Below, piece by piece: positions 32,657 through 40,741 of a stretch of 51,368 nt of DNA. The number at the start of each line of letters is the position of its first letter. Position 1 is the stretch's first letter. This DNA is from Candidatus Woesebacteria bacterium. GTDB taxonomy: Bacteria > Patescibacteriota > Microgenomatia > Woykebacterales > 2-01-FULL-43-14. Below the pieces are notes generated by a model that did not search any database, was not told the DNA's origin, and saw only the letters and a list, made by a program, of their open reading frames with translations. The DNA lies in NCBI GenBank assembly GCA_020060105.1, contig JAGVAV010000025.1:1-51368 (forward strand). Reading direction: 5' to 3'. The position numbers and the translations under genes are program-made.

Positions 32657-32857
32657 ATGATTAGTGCGTTAATCAACGTTGATTCAATCAAATGCAATAA
32701 AACTCTCCTAGATAAGTCCCTTTCAACTTGGCAAAGACACAACGTCTCGTTTATTGACGCTTATCTTGCGGCTATAGCTGAATTAGAAAACTTAACTCTT
32801 TATTCTTATGATCAAAAGTTCGATCAGATAAAAACTGCGGTTCGGAAGGAACCCTAA
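32657..32857 (+). pseudogene. PIN-domain (VapC-like) C-terminal remnant
   Basis: 66 aa. The second half, VSFIDAYLAAIAELENLTLY then SYDQKFDQI, matches the C-terminal PIN core, with the conserved Asp of FIDA and of SYDQKF. The N-terminal part with the first catalytic Asp is missing, and no in-frame remainder is visible upstream. No antitoxin gene is next to it. Most likely a decayed toxin gene. Confidence 0.6.
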
Positions 32858-32877
32858 AAATCATTCAACAAGAAAAA

Positions 32878-33522
32878 ATGAACAAAAATTCAAAGAAAAT
32901 AATAAATAATAAAAACATTGAGTTCATCACCGAGAATCTCATTGATCTTCAACGGGCTTACGCGGGAGTTTCCAGATTAATCATCACGGAAGAAAGGTAT
33001 CATAAACTGATAAAATCAGGCTTAATCAAAGAGTACGACGATGGGCTCGAATCAATCAGAGAACCCCTCATTGAGCATGTCGGACACTTGCCCATTATCG
33101 CTTCCTACCTTCATCCCCTTATCGAGCATAGCAGTGAAGTGGACCTCGGAAGAGCCTTGATCATGCTCTCGGTCCACGACATTGGGGAAACTAAAGTCGG
33201 CGACGTTTTGACTTTTAGCAAGATTGCTGCCCAGGTGGATTTAGAAACCGAAGTGGCAAGATCCCTGTTAACGGATCCTTTATACGAGTATTTTGAAGAG
33301 ATGGAAAGAGAAGAAACTCTTGATGCCAAGTTTGCCAAGGCCGTGGATTCACTTGCCCCTCTCCTGCATGAAGTCACTCTATTCGAAACCACGTCTGGAA
33401 AACATAAACACCATCACCTTGATGCCACTATGATCATTAATAATAAAAAGTCTCATTTGGAATGGGACAATGTTTTGATTGAAATCTTTGAGCATTTGAT
33501 TGAAAAGTATAAACGGTGGTAA
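32878..33522 (+). CDS. HD-domain hydrolase (HD_3/YfbR-like)
   Basis: 214 aa. Metal ligands fit the HD superfamily: His67/His70 (EHVGH), His100-Asp101 (VHDIGETKVGD) and a later Asp in KAVDSLAP. The pattern is that of 5'-deoxynucleotidase-like HD_3 proteins acting on nucleotides, which suits the neighbouring NUDIX enzymes as nucleotide-pool cleaners. Last gene before tRNA-Arg. Confidence 0.82.
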   Translation: MNKNSKKIINNKNIEFITENLIDLQRAYAGVSRLIITEERYHKLIKSGLIKEYDDGLESIREPLIEHVGHLPIIASYLHPLIEHSSEVDLGRALIMLSVHDIGETKVGDVLTFSKIAAQVDLETEVARSLLTDPLYEYFEEMEREETLDAKFAKAVDSLAPLLHEVTLFETTSGKHKHHHLDATMIINNKKSHLEWDNVLIEIFEHLIEKYKRW

Positions 33523-33565
33523 ATTCAGGTAAAATTTGGTAAAATATAGCCGCTTAATTCTGCAG

Positions 33566-33642
33566 GCGCCCGTAGCTCAGCGGATTAGAGTGTATGGCTT
33601 CGGACCATAAGGTCGGGGGTTCGAATCCCTCCGGGCGCGCCA
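33566..33642 (+). tRNA. tRNA-Arg (anticodon TCG)
   Basis: Acceptor GCGCCCG / CGGGCGC, anticodon loop CTTCGGA giving TCG, T-arm GGGGG-TTCGAAT-CCCTC, discriminator G, CCA encoded. A TGG-TAAAAT extended -10 lies at 33537-33545. Confidence 0.95.
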
Positions 33643-33652
33643 TCGGTGTTTC

Positions 33653-33689
33653 AAAAAAGAAAACCGCCCAACTAGTAGCTGAGCGGTTT
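33653..33689 (-). terminator. Terminator of the 33709-34020 gene
   Basis: On the minus strand AAACCGC pairs with GCGGTTT across a 15-nt loop, tail TTCTTTTTT. Confidence 0.78.
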
Positions 33690-33708
33690 GTTGACGTCCG
33701 GGCGGCTG

Positions 33709-34020
33709 TTAAACGTTTCGTTCACCCTCCGGGAAGAAACGACGTACTTGATCGAGACCGATATCGCCAGCTTTGGCCTCCCTTAAAAGCGTATCGAAAA
33801 AGTCGCCGACATCCTCACCAAACCTCATTGGATCAAAGTTGTCTCTTTCTTCCCTTCGGGCTTGGTGGTTTGCTGGTACGATGCCCCAATCCTTGGGCAT
33901 TTCGTCGCCAATGTCCAGCCCGGGACAATCCGGCTTCTCGATGAAAAAGTACTGGCCGCTTATCTCGCGCACCAGCCCGCCCCCTTGCGTCGCGTAAACC
34001 GGATATTCGTAATTTCTCAT
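33709..34020 (-). CDS. Hypothetical protein, 103 aa
   Basis: No recognised family. N-terminal part looks like a small beta domain (YPVYATQGGGLVREI, QYFFIEKPD) and the C-terminal part helical and acidic (FGEDVGDFFDTLLREA). I start it at ATG 34020, with GGAGGGGAGA upstream, rather than 34050. The promoter TTGACT-17-TATAAT has a perfect TATAGC-n2-GCTATA palindrome between its boxes, a likely operator. Own terminator. Confidence 0.7.
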   Translation of the reverse strand: MRNYEYPVYATQGGGLVREISGQYFFIEKPDCPGLDIGDEMPKDWGIVPANHQARREERDNFDPMRFGEDVGDFFDTLLREAKAGDIGLDQVRRFFPEGERNV

Positions 34021-34059
34021 GATCTCCCCTCCACTTGATCTAGTTATCACGCTGTTCAG

Positions 34060-34088
34060 ATTATAGCACGCTATAGGCTGAAAGTCAA
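34060..34088 (-). promoter_or_regulatory. Promoter with internal palindrome
   Basis: On the minus strand TTGACT (34088-34083), 17 nt, TATAAT (34065-34060). TATAGC-ac-GCTATA at 34062-34075 overlaps the spacer and -10. Confidence 0.75.
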
Positions 34089-34182
34089 ACCCAAACTGTC
34101 GACCGCCTCAAACATTAGTCAGTTAAGTACCAGGCTCCCAGTCTTGATTTTTTCTTCAATTTATTGTAACTTACATCTGTTC

Positions 34183-34200
34183 GTCAAGCGTCAGCTTGAC
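34183..34200. promoter_or_regulatory. Inverted repeat upstream of the 34239 gene
   Basis: Perfect GTCAAGC-gtca-GCTTGAC, 39 nt before the ATG. It could be an operator or leader hairpin. Confidence 0.45.
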
Positions 34201-34238
34201 TAAATCTGTCCTTAAATCGGGAAAGGAGATAACTGATC

Positions 34239-34652
34239 ATGGATCCGCACGAACCAAAGAAGCTCAAGGATCTCCTGAAACAGGACCTTAAGGGCTGGCA
34301 AATCAGATACGCTTATCTTCTTGAGATCAATCACGGGTTAATGGGGTGCTTTCCCGCTCTGATCGCGGAAACTGGGGAAGAAGTGATCGTCTTGGAAAGA
34401 CCTTTTCTAGAATCGGTTTGGAAAAGATTGGAAGCCCGGCCGGCCAAGGTCACCAGTCTTTTGGTAGTCGTTCATCCGGAAAGCGGCGTGGCCTTTAATC
34501 TGGACAGTTATGAAGGAGAACAAACTGGCCCATTGCGGATCATCCCTAAAGCGGAAATCGAAAGGCTTTGCCGGTTAGACAATCCCTTCCGTTGGAAACC
34601 CGGTACAATCGGAGGATCGAGATACGCCCATCCGCCCGACTTTAATCCCTAG
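34239..34652 (+). CDS. Hypothetical protein, 137 aa
   Basis: Soluble, no recognised family. Helical start (KKLKDLLKQDLKGWQ), hydrophobic middle (VTSLLVVVHPESGVAFNLDS) and a Pro/Arg-rich end. ATG 34239 with AAAGGAGA upstream, and a strong terminator after it. Same autonomous design as the other orphans. Confidence 0.7.
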   Translation: MDPHEPKKLKDLLKQDLKGWQIRYAYLLEINHGLMGCFPALIAETGEEVIVLERPFLESVWKRLEARPAKVTSLLVVVHPESGVAFNLDSYEGEQTGPLRIIPKAEIERLCRLDNPFRWKPGTIGGSRYAHPPDFNP

Positions 34653-34681
34653 AAACCACCAGGCTTAATCTGTCCATAACC

Positions 34682-34717
34682 GGGCCTAAGCAAAATCCAA
34701 CTGCTTAGGCCCCTTTT
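34682..34717 (+). terminator. Rho-independent terminator
   Basis: 11-bp stem GGGCCTAAGCA / TGCTTAGGCCC, 9-nt loop, then CTTTTC. Confidence 0.9.
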
Positions 34718-34718
34718 C

Positions 34719-34747
34719 TTGAAAAATGAGCCTAAATAAGATATGAT
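34719..34747 (+). promoter_or_regulatory. Promoter of the tRNA-like element/HNH transcript
   Basis: TTGAAA (34719-34724), 17 nt, TATGAT (34742-34747). Start near 34754, so the HNH mRNA would have a leader of about 140 nt that contains the tRNA-like element. Confidence 0.6.
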
Positions 34748-34790
34748 AAAGGCATCAACTCGCTTTACTTGGGTTTGAGGGAAAACATGA

Positions 34791-34835
34791 AGGCCGTAGC
34801 TTAACTCTTACTTAATTAAAGTTAGTGGTAGAGCA
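34791..34835 (+). ncRNA. tRNA-like 5' half with 21-nt D-loop insertion (element 2)
   Basis: GGCCGTAGCTTA, then 21 extra bases (34804-34824), then GTGGTAGAGCA: the acceptor/D-arm start of a tRNA interrupted in its D-loop. The insertion aligns with that of element 1 (13 of 21 identical, seven of eight differences being transitions) and can fold, with a C-G pair in element 1 replaced by T-A here. D-stem pairing GCTT/GAGC is kept. No recognisable anticodon stem or 3' half follows. It sits in the HNH gene leader. Confidence 0.5.
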
Positions 34836-34893
34836 CAGAGTTATGCAGAAATTTGTACTTTTACATCAGTTATGTTAGAATAAAGTTACAGTC

Positions 34894-35388
34894 ATGCCAT
34901 ATATTGCCTGTACTATTTGTTCGAAAGAATTTTATATTAAACCAAGCCACCAAAGAAAAGGTTGGGGAAAGTACTGCTCAGTAAGTTGTCGGTCCAAATC
35001 CCAGTTTAAAGGTCGTTTGGTAAGTTGTTTCATTTGTGGAAAAAAGGTCTATCGTTCACCCAAGGCCTTAGCTCACTCAAAAAGCAACAAATATTTCTGT
35101 ACTAAATCCTGTCAAACCTTGTGGAGAAATCAGGAGTATGTTAACGAAAAAAATTACAACTGGAAAAACGGCGAGCATGCCTACCGGAACATATTAAAAA
35201 GAGCTGGTAAGAACCCCATATGCTTCATCTGCAAAATCACTGACGAAAGGGTCTTGGTTGCTCATCACAAAAATCACGTAAGAACTGATAATCAAGCGTC
35301 AAACTTAGTTTGGTTATGTCGGAACTGTCATTATTTAGTTCACCAGGATAAACAGCTAGATAAAATAGTCATGGAGGCGTTGGTGTAA
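34894..35388 (+). CDS. HNH endonuclease with N-terminal zinc fingers
   Basis: 164 aa. Two treble-clef-like zinc sites come first (Cys6-Cys9/Cys28-Cys32 and Cys45-Cys48/Cys69-Cys73), then an HNH nuclease: CFIC (110-113), VAHHKNH with His124/His125, Asn137 and LCRNCHYLVH with Cys142, Cys145, His146 and His150. Such genes behave like homing or phage-type nucleases. There is no ribosome site near ATG 34894. The last five codons and the stop lie inside tRNA-His (16-nt overlap), which suggests insertion up to the tRNA. The mRNA leader carries tRNA-like element 2. Confidence 0.85.
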   Translation: MPYIACTICSKEFYIKPSHQRKGWGKYCSVSCRSKSQFKGRLVSCFICGKKVYRSPKALAHSKSNKYFCTKSCQTLWRNQEYVNEKNYNWKNGEHAYRNILKRAGKNPICFICKITDERVLVAHHKNHVRTDNQASNLVWLCRNCHYLVHQDKQLDKIVMEALV

Positions 35389-35447
35389 TGGTAGCACAAT
35401 AGGTTGTGGTCCTGTTAGCGGGGGTTCGATTCCCCTACGTCTCCCCA
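35373..35447 (+). tRNA. tRNA-His (anticodon GTG)
   Basis: The extra G-1 (35373) pairs with C73 (35444). Acceptor GAGGCGT / ACGTCTC, D-stem GTGT/AGCAC, anticodon loop TTGTGGT giving GTG, T-arm GGGGG-TTCGATT-CCCCT, CCA encoded (35445-35447). Confidence 0.95.
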
Positions 35448-35468
35448 TATTAGTTAAAGTCGCTGCCT

Positions 35469-36707
35469 ATGAAAAAAGTCTTTTTTACCAAGGTTCTTAG
35501 TCTCTTTAGTTTTCGAAATGTCACTTTCCTCGTGATCTTAATCCTTTTCTCCGTTTCCAGCTACTACCTTTGGAATAATAAAGTCCAACTTGAATCTCAG
35601 GTAAACTCTTTAAACTCCAGCTATCAGCAACTCCAGAAAAACTACCAACAATCCCTGGATCAAGACCAAATCTACCAACTGGAAAAAATCAAACTTGAGG
35701 AGTCCAAACGCCAAGTTGAAGAGGAGTATGAAAAATTAAAATCTGACGCCAGCAAAGAAAAACTGGCCAAAATCGAAGAGATCTTCCAGCTCTACCAAAG
35801 TGCTATTTCCAAGATTGACCGAAACAATAAAGTCAAGGTTGATAATACTGAGGTCACTGGGCAACTCAATGATTGGGGACAAAAGTTTCTCAAGCAGGAC
35901 TTTGGCTCCCTGAAAGAGACTATTACCCAGGCTAACACTAATCTAGACAAAAAGTATCAGGAGTACTTGGCTTCCCTCCCGCCTCCGGAACCGCCAAAAC
36001 CAGCCCCCGCTCCAGCCGCCGGCTACAGCTACCAATCTGTCTCGACAAGCCGAGGAAATTATAACGTTCATCTGATCAAGATGTCTCTTTCAGAGGTTAG
36101 AGTCAAAACCATCACCGCTAACGAAAGCGATTGCACGAATAACTGCCCGGCCAAACCTCTGGCTGATTACGTCAAGGAAAACGGGGCTTACGCCGGAATC
36201 AACGGGACATATTTTTGTCCGCCGGACTACTCCGCTTGCAGCGGAAAAACCAATTCCTATGATTTCACCATCTTTAATTCCAACTTGGGAAAGTGGATTA
36301 ACGCCCATAATCTAAACTGGAACAGCCCGGGGTTGGCGACCTTTAACGGTAGCGAAGCGCATTTTTACGCCAAAACAACCGATTACACCGGAAACACCGT
36401 CACCGCGGCAATTTCCAACTACTTTGGCCTCCTTTCGAACAATAATGTCGTGGTTAGCGAATCTGTTTTGACTTCCGCCCAAAAAGTCAAGGGGACCCGC
36501 GGGGCCCTCGGCACTGACGGAACTAATGTTTATCTTGCCACCATCTCCAATGCCACGGTCATCGATGCCGCTTACGTCATGCAGGCGCTGGGAGCAAAAG
36601 ACGCCCTAAACCTGGATGGGGGAGGCTCATCGGCGATGTATATTGGCGGTTCCTACAAAGTCGGTCCCGGCCGACTTCTTCCCAACGCCATTGTTTTAGT
36701 TAAGTAA
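35469..36707 (+). CDS. Membrane-anchored NAGPA-type phosphodiester glycosidase
   Basis: 412 aa. A membrane anchor (about 17-35) is followed by a long coiled coil (about 38-175, Gln/Glu/Lys rich), a Pro/Ala linker and a NAGPA domain (about 190-412) with GINGTYFCPPDY, TDGTNVYLATIS and the signature NLDGGGSSAMY. NAGPA/DUF2233 domains cleave sugar-phosphodiester bonds, for example in teichoic-acid-like or capsular polymers. No ribosome site; the gene begins 21 nt after tRNA-His and may share its transcript, released by tRNA 3' processing. A frameshifted paralogue follows. Confidence 0.88.
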   Translation: MKKVFFTKVLSLFSFRNVTFLVILILFSVSSYYLWNNKVQLESQVNSLNSSYQQLQKNYQQSLDQDQIYQLEKIKLEESKRQVEEEYEKLKSDASKEKLAKIEEIFQLYQSAISKIDRNNKVKVDNTEVTGQLNDWGQKFLKQDFGSLKETITQANTNLDKKYQEYLASLPPPEPPKPAPAPAAGYSYQSVSTSRGNYNVHLIKMSLSEVRVKTITANESDCTNNCPAKPLADYVKENGAYAGINGTYFCPPDYSACSGKTNSYDFTIFNSNLGKWINAHNLNWNSPGLATFNGSEAHFYAKTTDYTGNTVTAAISNYFGLLSNNNVVVSESVLTSAQKVKGTRGALGTDGTNVYLATISNATVIDAAYVMQALGAKDALNLDGGGSSAMYIGGSYKVGPGRLLPNAIVLVK

Positions 36708-36710
36708 GTC

Positions 36711-36740
36711 TTGCTAACCAGGCAAGGAAAATAGTAAAAT
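36711..36740 (+). promoter_or_regulatory. Promoter of the second NAGPA gene
   Basis: TTGCTA (36711-36716), 18 nt, TAAAAT (36735-36740), then 8 nt to ATG 36749: a leaderless arrangement. Confidence 0.6.
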
Positions 36741-36748
36741 TAGACTTG

Positions 36749-37986
36749 ATGTATTACACTACCTCGCCCAGATTTAACCTCGTCAGCGTTATCAAAACAT
36801 TTTTAATTGTCACGACTCTCGTGGGCATCCCTATTTTCATCACCCATCTTTACAACAAGAGCATCGAGCTGGAACACGCTACCAAAAATATTTCCAAAAG
36901 CTATGAGCAACTTGAATACGATTACATGGCTATCCTGGAAACAGAGCACCTAAAAAGTTTAGAAAACATCAAATTAGCCGAAACTAAACAAAGGTTAGAA
37001 GAAGATTACCAAAACTTAAAATCTCAGGTTAGTTCCGGCAATCAAGAGAAAATCGACTCCGTCCACAAACTCTACAAAGAAGTGCTGGAAAAATTAGAAA
37101 GAAACAATAAAGTCAAAATTGACACTAAAGCCGTGAGCGATCAAGTTACCGACTGGGGCGTCAAATTCTTAAACCAAGATTACGATAACCTTCAGCAATC
37201 ACTTGCCCTAGCCAAAGAAAATCTCGATAAAAAACACCAAGAATACTTAGACTCCCTGCCAAAACCCAAACCCAAGTCCGAGCCCATCCCTGCCCCAGGC
37301 TATAATTATCAAACCGTCAGTAACAGCCGGGGACACTTTGGCGTTCATCTAGTGAAGATGCCTTTAAGTGAGGTAGCCATTAGAACCACCGCCGCCAACG
37401 AAAACGACTGCGCAAACGATTGCCCAGCCAAACCTCTGGCTGATTACGTCAAGGAAAACGGGGCTTACGCCGGAATCAACGGGACATATTTTTGTCCGCC
37501 GGACTATTCTTCCTGCAACGGCAAAACTAATTCCTACGATTTTGCTTTTTTCAACTCCAATAAAGGAAATGGTTAAATACCCAAGCTCTGCCTTGGCAAA
37601 GCGTCGGAATGGCCACCTTTCACGGCCAAGACGTTCGCTTCTACGCCAAAGGATCCGACTACAAAGGGGATAAGGTCACCGCCGCTATCTCCAACTACAT
37701 GAGCCTACTAAGCAATGGCGAAGTTCTGATTGGGGAAGAAAGCCTAACTTCCGCCCAAAAAGTCAAAGCGGTCCGAGGGGCTATCGGTACAGACGGAACC
37801 CATATCTATTTAGCGATTATTTCCGGAGCCTCCGTCCTTGACACCGCTTACGTGATGCAAACCCTTGGGGCTAAAGAGGCCCTTAACCTTGACGGCGGTG
37901 GTTCGGCAGCTCTCTACGTCAACGGCTCATACCGGGTTGGCCCCGGCCGAGTGCTTCCTAACGCGATCGTTTTAGTCAAAATCTAG
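36749..37986 (+). pseudogene. NAGPA-type phosphodiester glycosidase, single-base frameshift
   Basis: Paralogue of 35469-36707 with the same order: anchor, coiled coil, Pro-rich linker, NAGPA domain. The first frame ends at 37576 after NSNKGNG. Shifting frame at about 37565-37570 restores GKWLNTQALPWQ in line with GKWINAHNLNWN of the intact copy and continues to 37986, through NLDGGGSAALY. One A missing from a GGAAATGG run explains it. This may be a recent inactivation, a strain variant or an assembly error. An 80-bp stretch (37427-37506) is identical to 36150-36229 of the paralogue. Confidence 0.85.
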
Positions 37987-38073
37987 ACACCTGGTTTCAT
38001 CACTCTTCTCCCGCATTATCCGATCAATAACGCCTCTGATCCACCTGCCCCTTTTCGGTCTCAAAATACTCCT

Positions 38074-38200
38074 TGTCGTTGCGAGGATTCGGCAAAGCTA
38101 CGTACCGAAATGGTACTGTAGCAAAGCCGGAGACGAAGCAATCTCAAGCGGTTTGCGATTGCCGCGCTCTCCGCCAGTTGGTGGGTCGCTCGCAATGACA
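38074..38200. repeat. 127-bp palindromic MITE/REP-like repeat
   Basis: Ends TGTCGTTGCGAG and CTCGCAATGACA are inverted repeats (11 of 12). The interior has GACGAAGCAATCTC and GCGATTGCCGCGCTC, the pattern of the widespread TGTCATTGCGAG-type palindromic repeats of many bacterial genomes. It occupies most of the 325-nt gap between the NAGPA and dockerin genes; no gene is seen in that gap. Confidence 0.75.
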
Positions 38201-38271
38201 GAAGCTGCATTAGTTTCAAATTCAGTAAGTGCAAGTGAGTCAGCTAAACGCCTAATTTTTCAATGTTTTAC

Positions 38272-38300
38272 TAGACAAGTTAGCTTTTGTTTGAGATAAT
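38272..38300 (+). promoter_or_regulatory. Promoter of the dockerin operon
   Basis: TAGACA (38272-38277), 17 nt, GATAAT (38295-38300). The predicted start near 38307 leaves only about 5 nt before ATG 38312. Confidence 0.5.
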
Positions 38301-38311
38301 CAACACAAGCC

Positions 38312-40741
38312 ATGCCAAGATTGGTCTTAGTTGCTGTTATTGTTATTTCTTTGATTACTCTTGCTGCCGCAATCTACTTTGGGGCCTTTAATCCTTCCTA
38401 TCTTTCTCAAGCTTCCGCTCAAACTAACCCTCAAACTTACTATGTATCACCCACCGGATCCGATACCAACTCCGGTACCTCAGAAACCTCACCTCTTGCC
38501 ACCTTTAATAAAGTCTGGACAGTTATTAAGCCCGGGGACACTTTGATCTTGCTTGACGGGGTTTACTATCAGCAATTCAGGCCAACAGTAGCAGGAACTG
38601 CCCAAGCCCCGATTACCATTAAAGCTAAAAATGACGGTAAAGCCACTATTGACGCTGAGTTTAAATATAACGCTTTTGTTTTCCCAACTGATCACACCTT
38701 TCCCAGCCCTGATGCTTACTATGTTATTGAAGGGATAAATGCCCGAAATGGTATGTACGCCACCTTTGAGATTCAAAAAAGCCATGTTACCCTAAGACGA
38801 ATTCATGCATATAACACAGCGGAAGACTGGGATGTCGTTCAGGCCGGAGGAACCGGGTTTGAAGCTCAGCATCCTATCCATGTTAGTAGAGGCTCAAACA
38901 TCCTCATAGAAGATTGTATTACCTCAGGATCAGGGAGTAAGATGCTTAAGGTTATTCGAGCGCAAAATGTAACCGTCAGAAGATGCATTACGGACTGGCG
39001 CTGGATGGAAGCCCACACGGATCATAACCTTTGGCCCTGGAGCGGAGGATTAAATGTTTACCACACTTACCAGGATACCTTTGAAAACATTATCTCAGTC
39101 AGAAATATCGCTTCTCAGTATGGAATAAACTTTCATGGGGTGGAAAGAGATGATCACCCGGATCCAGTTGATGGAAATAAGTATCTTGGTTCTGTTATCA
39201 TTGGCACCGGTTATACTCCGGATGGGCAGTTATATGATTGGGGTCCTATCCGGCCTCAACCAAATACCGCCAATCAGTTGGATAACACTTTTGATTTTAC
39301 AGGTTGGGGAGGGATGCGTCCAGGATTTGCTATTGGTGACGGGATTAAAGACACTCTTTGGCAGGACATCTTAGTTTACGGTAATGCCGGGTTAGCTTTT
39401 GACCGATCCGACAGAACTACTATTTCTACTAATAACCGGATCGTTAACGCTACCTTTGTCAACAACGGTTTGGCGGCAAACACTTATAACGGCGGAGTAG
39501 GCAGTGAAGTGGATTTTCGGGATTGGGGAGCGGATATGAGCATTACTGGTTCCTTTATTGAAGGAGACTCCAATCACACCGGTCCGGGAGCCGATATCCG
39601 GTATAAATACGTTGACGGGGTCAAAACTAATGAAAGTTTATGGCCTTGGCCATTGGAGCAAAGAGTCAGAGATGAGCTGGGTTATTCCGTAACCAACATG
39701 GTAGCAGAGGTCACGGAGGATTTATATAACAAAGGCCACCTGTCGTATAAAGTTGATCGGGTGGCGGATATCCCAAGGCCGGTTTTGGGCACTGATAAAA
39801 CTTATTTGCCTTTTGTCAAAACCACCATTGGAAGCTCTTCTGTTCAGACTTTAACCGTCAGAAATTCCGGAGACGGGGATTTAATCGTCAGTAACATTAA
39901 AATTACCAATGATTTTAAACCTGAGGCTTTTTCTCTGGCCACCACCGGCACTTGTCCCACTGCTTATCCTTTCACCATTTCGGCCAACTCCTCATGCACT
40001 ATCGATGTTTTATTCTCTCCTTCAAGTTTGATTTTTTATCCCGGCAGGATTAAGATCTTTCCCGGAAACTTAGGAGCAGTAGGGCATCCTCATATTGTTT
40101 CTGTCTTAGGGGTAGGCCATCCCACAACTTCCACAGTTACCTTGCCGGGAAGGGTAGAGGCAGAATATTACACTAATGGTTATGACACTACTGCCAATGT
40201 TATCAGAACCAACTTACCCGGTTTTGATCAAGGGGTTGATGTCCGGGCCACCATAGATTCTGGTAATTACGGCCTTAAAGTAGGCATTACCAGCACCGGG
40301 GAATGGCTGGAATATCCGGTTTCAGTGTCCCAGTCCGGTCCCTACATAATAGTTGCCAGGACTTCTTCCACCGATACCACCCGCAGCAAACAGTTTAAAG
40401 TTTTACTTGACGGCCAGGTTATTGCCACCTTTAACCCTCCTTACACTGGAGGCTGGAATACCTTTACCGATACAACTTTAAATAATATCAGCCTTCCCAG
40501 CGGCAGTCACACCTTAAGGATCTCTTTTGACAGCGGCTACTTTGATCTTAATTATCTTGACTTTCTCTCGGAGACTCCTCCCTCGGCTGATTTAAATAAC
40601 GATAATTTAGTAAACAGCACTGACGCGGCGATTCTTTTTAACAATTGGTTTAATCCCGCGACTTCCTCGGCTGATATTTATTCAGATACTAAAGTTAATG
40701 GCCTAGATTTTAGTTACCTGAAAAGAGACTGGAAACCATGA
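38312..40741 (+). CDS. Secreted beta-helix protein with CBM6-like and dockerin modules
   Basis: 809 aa. Signal segment (about 2-36, ending SQASAQ), right-handed parallel beta-helix of the pectate-lyase/DUF1565 type (about 40-490, opening TYYVSPTGSDTNSGT), an immunoglobulin-like choice-of-anchor domain (about 500-600, TLTVRNSGDGDLIVSN), a CBM6-like module (about 605-750, VEAEYYTNGYD, GEWLEYPV) and a C-terminal dockerin-like pair of Ca-binding loops (ADLNNDNLVNSTDAAIL and ADIYSDTKVNGLDFSYLKR). It probably binds or cuts polysaccharide outside the cell. Stop and next ATG overlap as ATGA. Confidence 0.88.
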   Translation: MPRLVLVAVIVISLITLAAAIYFGAFNPSYLSQASAQTNPQTYYVSPTGSDTNSGTSETSPLATFNKVWTVIKPGDTLILLDGVYYQQFRPTVAGTAQAPITIKAKNDGKATIDAEFKYNAFVFPTDHTFPSPDAYYVIEGINARNGMYATFEIQKSHVTLRRIHAYNTAEDWDVVQAGGTGFEAQHPIHVSRGSNILIEDCITSGSGSKMLKVIRAQNVTVRRCITDWRWMEAHTDHNLWPWSGGLNVYHTYQDTFENIISVRNIASQYGINFHGVERDDHPDPVDGNKYLGSVIIGTGYTPDGQLYDWGPIRPQPNTANQLDNTFDFTGWGGMRPGFAIGDGIKDTLWQDILVYGNAGLAFDRSDRTTISTNNRIVNATFVNNGLAANTYNGGVGSEVDFRDWGADMSITGSFIEGDSNHTGPGADIRYKYVDGVKTNESLWPWPLEQRVRDELGYSVTNMVAEVTEDLYNKGHLSYKVDRVADIPRPVLGTDKTYLPFVKTTIGSSSVQTLTVRNSGDGDLIVSNIKITNDFKPEAFSLATTGTCPTAYPFTISANSSCTIDVLFSPSSLIFYPGRIKIFPGNLGAVGHPHIVSVLGVGHPTTSTVTLPGRVEAEYYTNGYDTTANVIRTNLPGFDQGVDVRATIDSGNYGLKVGITSTGEWLEYPVSVSQSGPYIIVARTSSTDTTRSKQFKVLLDGQVIATFNPPYTGGWNTFTDTTLNNISLPSGSHTLRISFDSGYFDLNYLDFLSETPPSADLNNDNLVNSTDAAILFNNWFNPATSSADIYSDTKVNGLDFSYLKRDWKP

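Noticed and set aside
32657-32857. Functional toxin-antitoxin system
   Set aside because: The N-terminal half of the PIN domain with the first catalytic Asp is missing and no antitoxin gene is adjacent.
38074-38200. Non-coding RNA gene or novel mobile element
   Set aside because: The sequence matches the common TGTCATTGCGAG-type palindromic repeat pattern found in many genomes; no transposase is associated here.
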